Below are positions 11,901 through 24,400 of a DNA stretch of 64,000 bases, piece by piece (positions within the stretch are counted from its first letter, which is position 1; each line of letters begins with the position of its first letter). The position numbers and the translations under genes were made by a program. The notes below the pieces were generated by a model that saw only the letters and a list, made by a program, of their open reading frames with translations, was not told where the DNA came from and did not search any database. Origin of the DNA: Sthenelais limicola (lineage: Eukaryota; Annelida; Polychaeta; Phyllodocida; Sigalionidae); assembly GCA_942159475.1 (NCBI GenBank), contig OW804094.1, forward strand, positions 130,620,755 to 130,684,754, in the 5' to 3' direction.

Positions 11901-14900
11901 TATTACGAAGATAATAAAGAAGGTTGCTCAAAGCAAATCTTAAAAACGTAAGGAAATAAATACATTAAGATAATGTAAAGTATATATGACAAATCATGAC
12001 TAAAAGGTTCTAGATGAATTGTCACAGTGAACTTTATACATGTATACATACAAACCTAACATCAATCTAACTGGAAATATAGTGGAAATAACTACTAAGT
12101 CGTCATTAACAATAACCTTCGGACAAATAGGATAGAGAAATGTGTCTTACTCGGCGTTCTCGCAGAAGCGTCCGTTCCTGACCTCTCTGTGCAGGGCAAC
12201 AAGAGCCTCTGCATTGAGCTTCTTCAGTGAAGTGACAAGTTTGCCGAAGAGACCAGGGGCCTGGGCGGTTACACCTGGGGTGGTCTGGGCGCACATGTCC
12301 TTGAGCACGTCCTTGGCCTGCCTCATGCTCTCAGTGAGCTCCTCCTCGGTCTTCTCATGGTCGAAGGTGATTGGGATTGATTTTCCAACTGGGCCTGGAT
12401 AAAACAATTAAATGGTCGATTAATACTTTGACAACATTAAACAATAAAGTCAGTACGATAGTGATAATTTCGTGTATTCAATAGATCCAGAAGCAAGGTC
12501 TTGTTTTACTATACTACTAGCTTCCCACCACTTCCCGCTACAGCATTTAGATACGTTCACCAACAATAGAAGAACTGGTATTCAAATGACAATGACAGGC
12601 GATGGATTGTTTTGAATATTGGGCTCATTTTCCAATTTATTATGGAAGTGATAAGCATAAAATCGCACCTTCTGGGGTGGAGATGGAGTTCTTCTCTTTC
12701 TTGAAGGTAAGCTTGGTCTTTACGTCGGTGGTAGCTCCACTGTTTTCCTTGGCGAATGGCCTGAACAGGTGGCTCTCAGTACAGCTGGACTCAATGAGGA
12801 TTCCTTGCTTGTTGATCTTCTGCTCGCACTCATGGGTGCCCTTGAGCACTGGGAGGGACTGCATCTTCTGCAAGGGGAAGTTTATCACACGATAAAATCC
12901 AATTCACCGATCAGTTAAGAAAGGGATCATTAAAACTGTTATCTAAATTAGCTTTCATTGTGCGATTGATTTTCATATTGCAAGTATAGGTCGAGCCTTG
13001 GCATCAATTGTTCAATATCATGGATGTTACAGGAACCAGGCAAAGGCTCTAATTGATAATATAAGTTGTTTCACTGATTAAACGTTGATTAAAAGTGAGA
13101 GGTACATACGGATGGGGTCTGGTATGCGGTTCCCTGGAAGATGGTGTCAGCGCTCATGCGGCTCTGGCAAGCCTCGATGTTCTTGGTCTTGGTGATGGTA
13201 TGGATTCCCTTCCAGCCAGCACCTTGGGTGGTGTAGGCGACTGGGCACTCACCAGTGACATCGGTCTGTGCGGAGAAACAATGTGTTGATTAGATGTGAA
13301 ATTGGCAAACTCAAATGGCGACTAATTTTGCAGTTCATTTAGTAAAAAAAAATATCCGAAGCACGATGGAGCCATTCCATAATATGCTGAATACTTTAAT
13401 TAGCATTAGGCCTATACTTTAATTAATAAATTTGGGTTTTCTTCAGGCGTAGTTTTCATAAAATTAGTTTTGAGTACGGTAGGACTATAGGCCTACACTT
13501 ACCAGTCAGTGCATATGGCTTAGCCTATGTCAGACTAGGATATTTAGTGACTTTTTAATTTTACTATAAATTTCTGTTTTTTCAAGTTATTGTTATAAAA
13601 TAATAAGAGATAGGCCTATATTAAATATAAATCTATGTGACCCTGCTAAAATTAAACATTCTTATGCAGGAGCTTCTGAATTGGGTTTCATCAATATTTA
13701 TAATTAATACCTCTCTGAGTCTGAGATCAGTGTTGAAATCGTTCATGCTGTTCTGGAAGTTGGAGAGGATACCACGCTTTACGTTCAACACCCATGTATC
13801 CTCACCCTCGGAGGGGCAGAGGGATTCAACATGGCCGCTCACGAAGGCGAACCTGAGAGCATTACGCTCAAGAGCGTTGGCGAAACGGGTGTTGCTTGGA
13901 ATGGTCTCACGACGTCCTGTTCCGGGTGCGACATCCTGGAGAACGACATCCTCCACCACAATTGCCATCTCACATCTGGAGGAAAGAATTTAGGGAAATC
14001 CATTGAAGAAATCATGTCTATACTCGAAGTCGAACTGAACCGGGAACTGTACCCCAATTGCAAGACCTACTCCGGAGAACGCTACTCCGCAAAGTCCCCC
14101 ACCTTCCCAATCTGACACTAGGTGTCAGCCTGATCAACACGTGCGTCTACCACAGTTTCATATGCTCAGATTACAAATGCTTTTTTTCTCCGAGTTACTC
14201 CCCGAATGACGATTCTCCAAAAATTGTTATAGAAGTTCTATATATTTAGAAAATATCCCGGGCAAAAATATGGGTGAATTTGTATTCGAGGGTTTGAGGT
14301 TCCCACCTCTATTTAATATGTTGTCACAAATTCATTATCAAATTATTTTCGTGGATAGGCTGTAGGAGCCCGTGTACTCCGTGTGAAAGGGCTGGAGTCA
14401 CACTAATAATCTAAACAAAAACATTTGTCCTGAAATGCCCCATAACATGTGCGCAAAGATAAGGCAAATATCTGCATAAACATCATAAAAAAAACCTACC
14501 TTCCTAACTAAAACATGATAGTTTGTTTTAATCACGAGAAATTTATGACATATGTGTTCAAAATATCATAACTCTTATAGCTAGTTCATGTCCCTTGGAA
14601 AAACAACCCGGTGCTATAAACATTAACCACAAGAATGTGGTTTCTTCCTAGAGACAATAGCTGCACCGAACGTTATCATTATGACAGCTAGATACCACCA
14701 TGACTAATAGATCAACTTTCAGTTGTTTGGAATATGGACCGGATTTCAATTTAAAAAAGAACTGATCAAAGTCCCACACTGATAGTACATGTCCCTGGAA
14801 CATAAGCACTGGGTACAAGGTACATTCGACCTTTCAACCTTGCGGTACACCGCACCTCTCTATAAGAGTAGGCACTACTGTATCTGGGGTCCTAGAAGTA

Positions 14901-16739
14901 TGACGTAGGATTTCAGAATCTAATTAGGCTCCTGTGCTGTAATACCAGTTATTCCAATTTGCTATAGTCAGATCGATATACGTGACATGAGATAATTTAA
15001 CACTTGACTGGTTTTAAATTGCACGTTCATGGCGTTTTTATATTCGATATGTTTCTTTGATAACAATGCGCTTAACTTTGTGTTTTCAATTTGAGAAAGT
15101 GTGGCACTTTTATCGCCAATGGAGAAAATCTTTAGTATAGTCGGTTTATATCATAAAGCCATGGACCTTACCTGGAAAGGACTTCCAATTTGACTTTGGC
15201 GTTCATGTGAAGGGAGGAGTGGTCTTCTGTGGCCCCAGGAATGTGGGTCTTGACTTCTGTCTCGTAGCCATATTCGTATGTCTTTCCATTTTCAAATCCA
15301 AATTTAGAGTTTTCTGCGAGTGAAAATAACTTATTATAGTAATACGTCTTGGGGATGTGTAAACATATCGTTTTGAGCAAGGCTAATGAATATTCAGGTT
15401 TTATTAAGTTTCAACAATGGCGATTTCGCAACTTTCGCAACAAGAAATTGATCCATCAAAACTGTCTGGAAAATTAGTGCTCTATAATTGGTGACTTAAT
15501 CTCTTAATTACACTATTCTTCCACTCTCATCAGTGCATATATATATATACGCCTATATAAACTAAATTTGCTAACATATCTGTGAAAGAAACATAATAAT
15601 CTTCAGGATTCTTTTCGTAAAGTCCTCTGGTATACATCCTGACCGTCGCCGCCATCCCAATAACAAAACTTTCAAAATGAATGATTTGATTCAAGGAACT
15701 ATTTTTGGATAATCCTAAAAATATGAATAGAGGCAAGTACTCACCTGGGCAGTGACTCACACAGGCAGTATTTGTATTAAAGCTGACGGGACCTGGGAAT
15801 CAAATGTACACATTATAAGTAAATTACCAATAAGTGTGGATTCAGTTTTAAATCTTTTATTCAGAAACAATGTTACAATACAGGTATTGCTCTTCTCTAT
15901 TGGGCCTGGTTCCAAAGTTAATGGTTTATTTTGCATATGAACGTTATACATGTATTAGTAACTCATGTGCACATAAGTAACTAATATAAGCATGTATAAC
16001 TTAGGGTTAATCAACATGTATTATATTATAGAGAATCTAATTTGGATCTTTATGCAGTACAAAATGGCGGTACATATCTATTTGATGAACATTTATATCG
16101 AGACAAAGCATTCTAATTTATATACTCTATCACAATCGACAACGATATGGTAGTAATATTGACAATAAAGACTACACCAATAAAAACATACCAGCTCACT
16201 GTCATGAAATTTGTATAAATAATGTCCATCGCATATCACAATATACCAATGATAAGCTGTGATATACCAACAAGAACTATGGTATACATAAACCCCTGCC
16301 ATTGTACTAAGTTGTGTGAACCAAATAATTATAACAAATACCCCCACAAATCCTGGATAATAAAGTGTGAAAAGGATAGCAAAATAGAAACAAAGGACTC
16401 TTCAAAGCACAACCAGAACTATGGGTATATATTAATAAAACCGAGACACAACCTAGAAGTGCCATTAATTGTACTAAATTTTGTGAACCAAGTAATAATA
16501 AGAATATACCCCCACAAATCCAGTATAACATAGTGTAAACTGGATAGATAGCATAGAAACAAAGGTGAATACCTTACTTCCATTGTGATATTCATCAAAG
16601 CACTAACACCAATCCTAAATATCCATAGTCATACAATGTGTTAATAAACTAAACTAATAAATGAATTAATTAACTTACCTGCTACCGCGGAGGTAGCGAG
16701 GCCTATTAGGAGCAAAGCAGCGCACGTTAACGGCGCCAT
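1..16739 (-). CDS. Apolipoprotein B / apolipophorin-like large lipid transfer protein (17 exons seen, C-terminus beyond window)
   Basis: Secreted lipoprotein scaffold predicted to assemble and carry neutral lipid in the circulation. Exons, all with GT-AG borders and consistent phase: 16679-16739, 15745-15792, 15172-15313, 13711-13975, 13110-13265, 12669-12867, 12151-12394, 11508-11774, 10952-11180, 10127-10669, 9576-9922, 8998-9180, 8027-8291, 7678-7846, 6815-7069, 6112-6563, 1-5914. They give 1275 residues plus at least 1971 from the last exon. Family signs: a signal peptide, the vitellogenin-N core phrase VKRGILSNFQ, and ASLVNNY-like and ALGNTGH helical-domain motifs that recall apoB. A vitellogenin is less likely because the long C-terminal part is a repetitive beta region and no polyserine phosvitin segment is seen. 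Microsomal triglyceride transfer protein is excluded by length. No stop codon or frameshift was found. The exact orthologue name is not assigned. Confidence 0.93.
6112..9922 (-). other. Exons 11-16: beta-sheet domains after the helical module (DUF1943/DUF1081-like region)
   Basis: Residues about 719-1275. The sequence is rich in alternating hydrophobic residues. It includes VATIAGFPLRMHIQGNG, EASGRITLREGKIFDMN, FFVVYREETHEITL and LPSGLKPTVSGSLLYRTGRK, which fit the beta sheets that close the lipid pocket in this family. The position relative to the Vitellogenin_N module matches DUF1943 followed by DUF1081 in apoB and apolipophorins, but the exact borders are inferred. A basic site RVKR lies at residues 1006-1009 (7769-7780). 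Introns between these exons are 180-706 bases. Intron 12 (8292-8997) and intron 14 (7070-7677) hold no coding potential that I can see. Confidence 0.75.
10127..15792 (-). other. Exons 2-10: lipovitellin-like Vitellogenin_N (LPD_N) module
   Basis: These nine exons encode about residues 21-718. In order: an N-terminal beta-barrel opening with a CVSHCP cysteine pair and GKTYEYGYETEV; a conserved RCEMAI strand; VLNVKRGILSNFQ, the best-known signature of the family; DVTGECPVAYTT with the later cysteine of IEACQSR (probable disulfide); then the alpha-helical solenoid with LAFVQTPSA, RRQAALAISSLVNNYC, MMSLKALGNTGH and RVAAIQAFRRM. The last exon contains VDKRKFSRNIEKSYFSD, also typical for the end of the helical domain. 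This module binds lipid and, in vertebrate apoB, interacts with the microsomal transfer protein. That partner is family knowledge and is not shown here. Confidence 0.9.
13976..15171 (-). other. Intron 3, the largest intron of the lipid-carrier gene
   Basis: This 1196-base intron separates two exons of the N-terminal module. It has no open frame resembling the gene and no repeat that I could pair within the window. A reading frame that continues upstream of the exon-4 acceptor on the plus strand is a complement artefact. Nothing functional is claimed. Confidence 0.6.
15793..16678 (-). other. Intron 1 with a local tandem duplication
   Basis: The longer inner part (about 16268-16564) consists of two diverged copies of one segment. 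Both copies contain ACCAAATAAT/ACCAAGTAAT followed by ATACCCCCACAAATCC, and both end in ATAGAAACAAAGG (copy 1 about 16268-16396, copy 2 about 16408-16564). The rest of the intron is AT-rich and featureless to my reading. Confidence 0.6.
16679..16739 (-). other. Exon 1 of the lipid-carrier gene: signal peptide and start codon
   Basis: The start codon is at 16739-16737. It opens a 20-residue hydrophobic leader (MAPLTCAALLLIGLATSAVA) with a small-residue A-V-A end, a typical signal-peptidase site, followed by the split glycine codon. The exon ends at a strong GTAAGT donor just after 16679, and the next exon (15745-15792) continues in frame with GPVSFNTNTACVSHCP. This start is chosen because it is the only ATG giving a leader, and a TATA box lies about 70 bases upstream. 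Secretion is the known fate of this family. Confidence 0.92.
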
Positions 16740-16806
16740 AGTGAAGAATGTGCTCCTTGCGGCTGTGCGAAAAGTTTCCCTTTGTCAGATGTGGCGCGCG
16801 CGGCCC

Positions 16807-16814
16807 CTTATATA
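16807..16814 (-). promoter_or_regulatory. TATA box of the lipid-carrier gene
   Basis: The minus strand reads TATATAAG at this position, about 70 bases upstream of the start codon. With the usual 25-30 base spacing, transcription would begin near 16780-16785, leaving a 5' UTR of roughly 40 bases without an upstream intron. A GC-rich block (CGCGCGC) lies between the TATA box and the expected start site. The start site is inferred, not seen. Confidence 0.7.
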
Positions 16815-16859
16815 CTGGGAGGACTACAATTGAAGTCCAAAGTCGGGGATGATTGACTA

Positions 16860-18209
16860 AATGATTTCATCCATGGAACATGATCGAGGGCCCTCGCTAT
16901 CTCTTTTTATCGAGGGCAGAAGTCCATTGCGTTGTTCATCCCAAATGTATACAGCTGTCCCACGTGGTAGTGCGGTCACTGATGTGATTTTATATAGTGA
17001 ATGCATTTGTCTGTTGGTATTTGTAGTTTTTTTCCTGCCAAATATACCCCGATATTTCTCTATAGCCTTTATTGTGATTAATAGTATCTTCCAAAGTAGC
17101 AACGCGTATGTATGAAACAGAAGTACAATTTTAAACTACCATTACCGAATATTGGAAAGTGAAAGAATACGTGATATTAAGCGTGTTTTGCTGGGATACA
17201 ATTTGCGCACATTTTTTCAAAGTATTTGATTCTGAATCCGAAAAATATATTTAAGTGATTATATAATAAATGAAAAGCTCCATTGATATCCTGTATACTA
17301 TTGAATGCCATTTACCTTTTTTTTTATTCTCCATGTAGAAAGTAACTATTTAATCAGAATAACAATGTAGTTATTTGCTGGTCAGATCTATAGAATTGGT
17401 CAATATTATCTTTAAAGTGGAGAAAAATCCTAAGACAATTGTATTTATTTGCTTTTCTTTGTGTTTACTTGATATGTTTTTGCAAAGATTTCTATTATCT
17501 ATTTTTTTCATTTCATTTATTTATTTCACCACCGGTGTATTTATCAGAAATGGAGAATATCAGTGATAAAAGATGCGTTGAGCAATCATTCCAATGTGAA
17601 CTTTGAATATCATAGTGCCAGTCATCTCTAACCAAGACCAAAGGACAATAAGAATCCGACTTTCATTATTGCACAACATTGAGTTATTGAAATTTGGATA
17701 TGTTAATTCTAGAACATTAAATGAATCTTAATTTTTGGGATGTTTTCTCTTGTTACCAGACGATATCTATTTAGGTCCGTTTTGAAGAAAGTTTTCACGA
17801 TTTCAAGCGTTCAAAACTTCTGGTCTTAATAAGAATATTTCACTTTAAAAAAATTGGTTGATATGAGTATCCGTTTTCCAGAAGTTACACTCTCAGGAAT
17901 TAGTGTATTAATAAGATCAGTTCATATGTTTTAAACTTCATAATTAAAATTGTTTTTACCCCTCAAGTTGAGAAGAATTTGATCCGAATTTACAGATCAT
18001 AAAATAATGCAAAACATCCTGTACTGTTTAAACGGACCAATACAATAGAATGATGTGTTTATCTTAGAGTGAGAGGATAATAATATGTATTTTTCTTGTA
18101 TATATTGACAAAGAAGAATTAACTTTCGGAAAAAAAGTGTTGTCTTATCAACATCGAATAAAAATCAGGTATTGTTCCTTGCGGTTCCTTTGAAGATAAC
18201 GATGGTTGG
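16860..18209. other. Non-coding region upstream of the lipid-carrier gene
   Basis: AT-rich sequence with no supported gene. The first few hundred bases are the distal promoter of the minus-strand gene. One possible nuclear-receptor-like site just upstream of the TATA box, at 16831-16846, is listed in the findings. Short open frames here have no recognisable domain. Confidence 0.5.
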
Positions 18210-18456
18210 GATATGTGGCTCAGATTTTCAAAAAATGTACAATTGGCAGCTGTACAAATTAAATAAATTAGGCTAAATTAGGCTGCAATCTGGCCAATAC
18301 TAGGTAAATTCGAGTATATTCGGCATTGCATCGATTCTAGCCATCTGTTTGGTTAGGTCGAACTATATTTTGAACTTTATTTTCGTCTGAAATTTGGGTT
18401 ATTTGAGAAGATTGGCGAAGTTGAATTGTACATTTTCTGAAAATCTGACCCATATC
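18210..18456. repeat. Inverted-repeat element (about 250 bases)
   Basis: Two arms of about 33 bases face each other: 18210-18243 and 18425-18456. Arm 1, read on the opposite strand, begins ATTGTACATTTTTTGAAAA, and arm 2 reads ATTGTACATTTTCTGAAAA. The match continues through ATCTGA-x-CCA and TATC. The inner 180 bases have a short duplication (AAATTAGGCT twice). A small non-autonomous DNA transposon is a plausible source. No clear target-site duplication was identified. Confidence 0.6.
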
Positions 18457-18459
18457 TGG

Positions 18460-21400
18460 CAGATTATACATGCACCGTTTCATACATGCAGTTTCAGGAA
18501 ACTGATTTTTACATTCTCCGGTATTTTTTTTAAAAAAAATTCGTGAATGTTAGTGAATTGGATACCATTCTGTCAATCATCCTGAGTAGCAAGTTCATGT
18601 GATACATTTTGAGGTGTTGGTTGAGGATTGGTGTGAGGAGTGTGGACACTTATCTGGGAGGATATCTGGATGCCCATCTCTGTGTGATGTAATTCACACC
18701 AACACTACTAACTTTGCACTTATGCAAGGACTGCTTGATTGACAACCTTCTACCATCTCTGCAGTAAATCCCTGAAGGCCAGTGTGACATTGACATTAGT
18801 TGTATTCTATTGGCTATCTTGGTTTGATTGACAAGTTGCCACTTAAGGCCACTGTATAGGTTTTGAGAGGAACCCATTTAGAGAGGACCACCCATGACTG
18901 AATCTGAGTGATCTACACCTACTACACCCTTTGGGATTTCTGGGTTTCAAGTCTTGGAGACAGACAAGCTCGCAATTGCAAAGACTAAAAGACAATTGTG
19001 TATTATTGCATACATATACAATATGTTGTATATATATACAATATGTTGTTTGATGTCTTATGTCTAATTCCCTTGCATTGTACTTTCATGTTTATCCAAC
19101 TGCCTTTGTAAACAGGGAGCGTGCAACTTTCCTAGTTGTTAATGAACTGAATTTTACTTCCACTCCTGTGTTCTTCTAATACAGACATTCGAGGCATTTC
19201 CGATTACAGTACTTCTGATATTCATAATCTAGCCATTGCGCACAAATAGTTGACCGTAGAATTCGTTTCCTTTGGAAACGCACAATATATACATTAACTT
19301 AAACTGATTATAAAGTTAAACAGAAAAATAGTTCATTAAATGATTGATTAACTTAATAAACTTAGAACTTGTTTTTGTAGATTTCAATAGTCTAGTTCCG
19401 CTACTGTTCCAACTGTAGACCTGTACATCGTCATTATTTTCCGCAAAAGTAATGTATACCTGTACCAGGAATAAATACAACTTTGAACATACTTCACTTC
19501 GTTACCGTTTATGTTACACCAGCTGGAGCAGTTCAATGTATAGTTCAACATAACTGAACACATTCGTTGAATCAACGCAATACCGAATATGCTCAGATAT
19601 ACCCTTGGGGTAATACAATTATTACTTCTAAGGATATTATTTACAATGACCCATATCAAAAACAAAATAGCGATGAGTAAGGATAAGTACCACCACAAGT
19701 TCTGTACAAAATCAAAATCCTCAAATTGCTGCAAGGATCCCATAATAGATTTATTCATAGGTCCTTTAGTTCTGTAGTTGCATGGAAATGCTGGTATATC
19801 AGTGATGGACTATCGTCTGGTCCAATAGAGAGGTAAACGTTTAAACGAAATATTCAAACATAGGCTAACTTGCTATGTGAACAAACATCCTTATCTTCCC
19901 CTCTCTGGATGCGAAATAATAATTAAAAAAATAAAAATAATAATTATGTACCAAAATTAATATGAAGTGCTCACGAAAAGGTGGCTCAGGAAGGTCTTCC
20001 AAATAATATAATTACATATGAATTCTTGAGGCAAATCTTCATTGTGCATTTAGTTTATAAAGCTGCATTCTTTTGCGGTTTCAATCTCGTGTTTGTGCCG
20101 ATACTCATGACCTCTAGCATATACTAAACAATAAGTAGCTAGCATCCATGTCATGCGTCATCTAAGGGATTATATTTCATGAAAATGCATGTGATGGATT
20201 AGTCAAAGCCCGGATCTTGGTGTTTGTGCAATGTCCCCAAAACAAGGCTATCTTCCCAGATACGAATGAAGCAAATATTTAATAATAATTTTAGCTAGAA
20301 CATGACACATTTACAAAAGACTGCTAAATGTGTCTTCTAATTATTATAGGTAACAGTTTTGCTCAAATGATCACCGCCTCGTGAACCCATTTCCTTGTCA
20401 AAGTATATCCACATACACTAATAAGTGGATCGTTATGTTATAATATCATATCAGATTCGCTGAAACGCTATTTTATATTTTGCATTTTTTCACGTTCAAT
20501 TTCCATTTGCAATCATAGTATATACGCTTATACAAATGGCATAGACATGTTATTCCCCCGTTTAATTAAAAAAAACCCCAAAGGTCCCCCCTTTCAAAAT
20601 CTTTACTTTCCGTGATAGCTTTGTCTATTCCGCATAATTGTGCAATCGCATATCACCTTGATATGCATACGAAACTATATATTTTGTGATTTGATTTCAT
20701 TTGAAAAAGCTTTTATTGCAGCGTGACATTTATGAATAGAATGAAATATAATAGGACTATTTTATTTTCATAAAATGTTTGTTTATTGCCATTTAGATAT
20801 TATGGTAAATTAAAGCCTCGATTGAATGTTTCCCAATCGGTGAGATCGGATGAGAGAAATTCAAGGATTTTAATGTAAGATTTATCAGACAAAGGTGAAC
20901 AGGTATAGTCTTATTCCATTTACACTTTTCTCTATTTCAATAGTACCCGCAGGGATGAGAATTTATAATTATATGCTGAAAAAAATAATTAACAACATAT
21001 GTTTTTAATTGCCCATGCACATACTATTTAATAGGATATATTATCAACACACGTATATATATATATATACATACACAATCGGTCACATTATAATAGTTTT
21101 CATATTGTACCTGTTAAGTGACATATATGTATTGGCTAATGCTATATTATGCCTACTTAGGGACCTTTTCAGTTCACTTATTAGTTTTATCATTCAACTC
21201 ACATTAAATAATGCTGCTAATGGTTACTGTTATTAGCATAAGGATCATTCCCAATACTCAGAGAGAAATTATTCGATAGTTAATGGTATATATTATGTTC
21301 CTAGAACGGATCTACCGGGAGTTTCCTTGTCCTGACTTGACCAAGTTATTTATATCGGATTGTCTCCGAGGCCCGTACGATTGGACTTGCTTGCTCAACT

Positions 21401-24400
21401 TTGGTCATCACATGTACTTACGTAAAACAAATCACACTACATACAGGAGGACGGATATAAAAAGGCGTAGGCGTTCATGGATTTTGAATGACTAATTGTA
21501 ATATCGATAAACCTTCGTTCAACTGAAAAGAAATAATGTGTGCTGCTATCTTTGAACGAAATATAACAATAAATGTAAATGTAATTATGATCTTTTTTTT
21601 AAAAAAAATGGTCCCATCACATATGGAGCTGCGAAACTGGAAGAATGTACATCCTTATAGCGACATAAGTTTAACATCGTGGATATATAAATGCCATGGA
21701 TACTACTCCAATATCTCTCAATATTCCATTCACTTTATTTGATTCGTATCACTTTCTAGGCCTGGCATATTATTTAGCTCTAATTGATTCAACGCTTTTG
21801 AAGAAATTGATTTGATTTGAAAATATTTTATTTATCGAATAGGATACATGTGAAAATACAACAAATGGGTTGACAAACCTATGCCTATGGAGTCAAACTC
21901 CATGTATTCCGGCCGTTACCGTGATGAAAGATTTAGAGTTGACTAAAAGGGAACTACACTTGTAAGGGTTATACATTATGGCATTAAGTATACAAGGTAC
22001 AATATTTAAGTTTAAATTAAATTTAAATCCACCCTCTATATTGATATTGAGTGATGGAGGAGCCAGGCTATACTGGACGGCATAGTCACGTTCGGCTTAT
22101 CATCGAGTGATGATAGAATCTTGTCATAGGATTGTCTTTTGTCTACTGTTTCTGATAATTGTTTCCAACCTTACTAGCAACCGTGCAGTACAGTACAGTT
22201 TTACAGAGGAATAGTTGAACAGGTTAGATAAAGAGGAGTTACCATACAATACAGTATAATTTTACAGTAAAGAGGAGATATAATAATTAATTAAGAGGAA
22301 AGAGCAAAATCAAAGCTTGATCTATGCAGAGTGAAATAAATCTTTCTAGGTATTTAGAAGAGAAATTCGTATAGTGTGGGAGTACTCTCTAGTTTTAGTT
22401 ATGATATACTTTTTCTGTTTCTTTTCTGAAGTGTTTTTTCGACTCATATTTTTGTTTTTTGTAGACAGAGAGTTCCAGGCAAACTTGCCTGGTATGAGAA
22501 GCTCTTTTGAAATTTAAAATTATAAAAAAAGATGATTTAATTAGGGGGGTTAATTTTGAGATTTTTTCTATTTGCTGAATGGCTTCTCGTGGGTAATTTT
22601 CTATCATCTAGGTTTGTTGTTGACTGAGCGAGGTAGTATGTCCCTTCTAGTATATATGGACTTGCCTCCTGGACTCATTTGAAATTATATTCCACTGTGT
22701 CAACTCATCTTCAACATTTCTTCGTTTACTCAGATTGAGGGTTGCTCTTACTGCTGCATTTAGTAGAGATTTCAATCTGTTTAATAAACTTACATTTGTA
22801 AATAGATACAAGACATGTTATTGTTGAATACTTTATAGTCTCAGTAGATGCTTTCATAACCTGTTCAATATAATTCATGGTTTTGCCAAATTAACCGAGT
22901 TATGTTGCAAGAATTCAAGTTAAAAATATTGATTGCATAAGCATAGTTGCATTTCCGGGTTTGACCATTTCAGCTGCTCTATACTGATATGGCACTGTGT
23001 TATTAGGATAATGCGATAAGTACCCCAGATCTGGCCCAAGACTTGTTCTCGATTTGATTTTTGATTCGAACTAGAACTTCTTCATAATGCTAGATTTCAA
23101 AGTACACATTCCTGACTAGGTAAATAAAGACCACAAAGTAGCGTCATACATAACTTCTTAGACTGTGAAACTTTTGAATTCATCTCTGACTTGGCGCTCG
23201 ACATGTGACAACATAAATCAAATGGATTTCATATCATGTTTGACCTGCGAGTTAAAAGAGATCAACGGTCAAGTGCAGATCATAGTCCAAAGATCTGCAA
23301 GACAATGATAGATTGGTGACCTCAGCTGACCTGACCCTCTGCTGGAAGTGGCACGCACCTGGAGACTAGTGCTGCCATGGGAGGAGGGCGGTGGGGGAGG
23401 GTGTGAAATACAGGAGGAAGGGCTTGGAATAATTATGTTGGAAGATGTCCAAAATAATTGGGGGATGGGCTCTTAGTATTTGAAACATAGATTATGCAAG
23501 TATATTTCTCAGAGATTCTGCACACTGAGTATTGTGTTGTTATCGTGGGACAACCCATAATTTGCATTGTTTAGGATTATCTATAACGGAATGCTTGCTG
23601 GCTGATAGATTTGTCATCTTTGTGTTGGATATGCCATAGATATCGATGAGTGAATAATGATTATAGATCTCAAGATGACATGTGCACTGTACAAGTAAAA
23701 TTGATAAGCAAACTTTGATATAATTGGAATGGGGTTCCATATGATAGATTAAGTTGAAGTTTAACAATCTCAGAGGCAAACCCGATTGTTTATTCTACCC
23801 CAATGTAGGGCAATTTTGCATCACACGACAATAATATTATACCTTTATTTTTAAAAAAAACACCTAGAATATCTTTCGGGAATACAGTCTAAAAGTTAGA
23901 GAATATTGGTACACGAAAAGCATGTGCCGGTATACATGCGTGTATTTAGAATGCATTCATTTCAATTGATAAACTATTGATTGTTTTAGTGTTTCTTTAT
24001 CTTGTATCTACGCCAACCAAATACATAGATTGGAGAGAGACTTTTGTTCTAAAGTTATCGGAACCAATCCTTGGATCGGGTCCAACTATATGAGAGAAGA
24101 AATATGACGTCATATCCTGCGTTCAACACTTTATCATGACCATATTAGGACAGAAGAATCACTATTCAAAGCTTTGATGTTTAAATTGGGATCGGGGCCG
24201 ATTAAATTGAGATAAGGGAGAGAAAGTGCACAATGTCTTCTATTTACTTAGCAAAATGTACAAATCAATTGATTTTGAAGAGTTGATCTTTTAAGCCATA
24301 AATTACTGATCAAGGAAGTGCTTTTAGAAAAAAAGCCTTGCGGGGTCAATGCACTAAGGATTTTTCATTTGAAGGATTATCTGTGTTCTCAATTGACATG

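Noticed and set aside
16222..16531. Open frames of 103 and 74 codons in intron 1 of the lipid-carrier gene
   Set aside because: They fall on a diverged tandem duplication and show repeated tyrosine/asparagine-rich translation from AT-rich DNA. The neighbouring exons join in frame without them.
1..16739. Vitellogenin or microsomal triglyceride transfer protein as the identity of the lipid-carrier gene
   Set aside because: The Vitellogenin_N module is common to all three families. A belt of more than 1900 further residues without serine-rich phosvitin excludes the short transfer protein and makes a yolk protein unlikely. The apoB/apolipophorin branch fits best.
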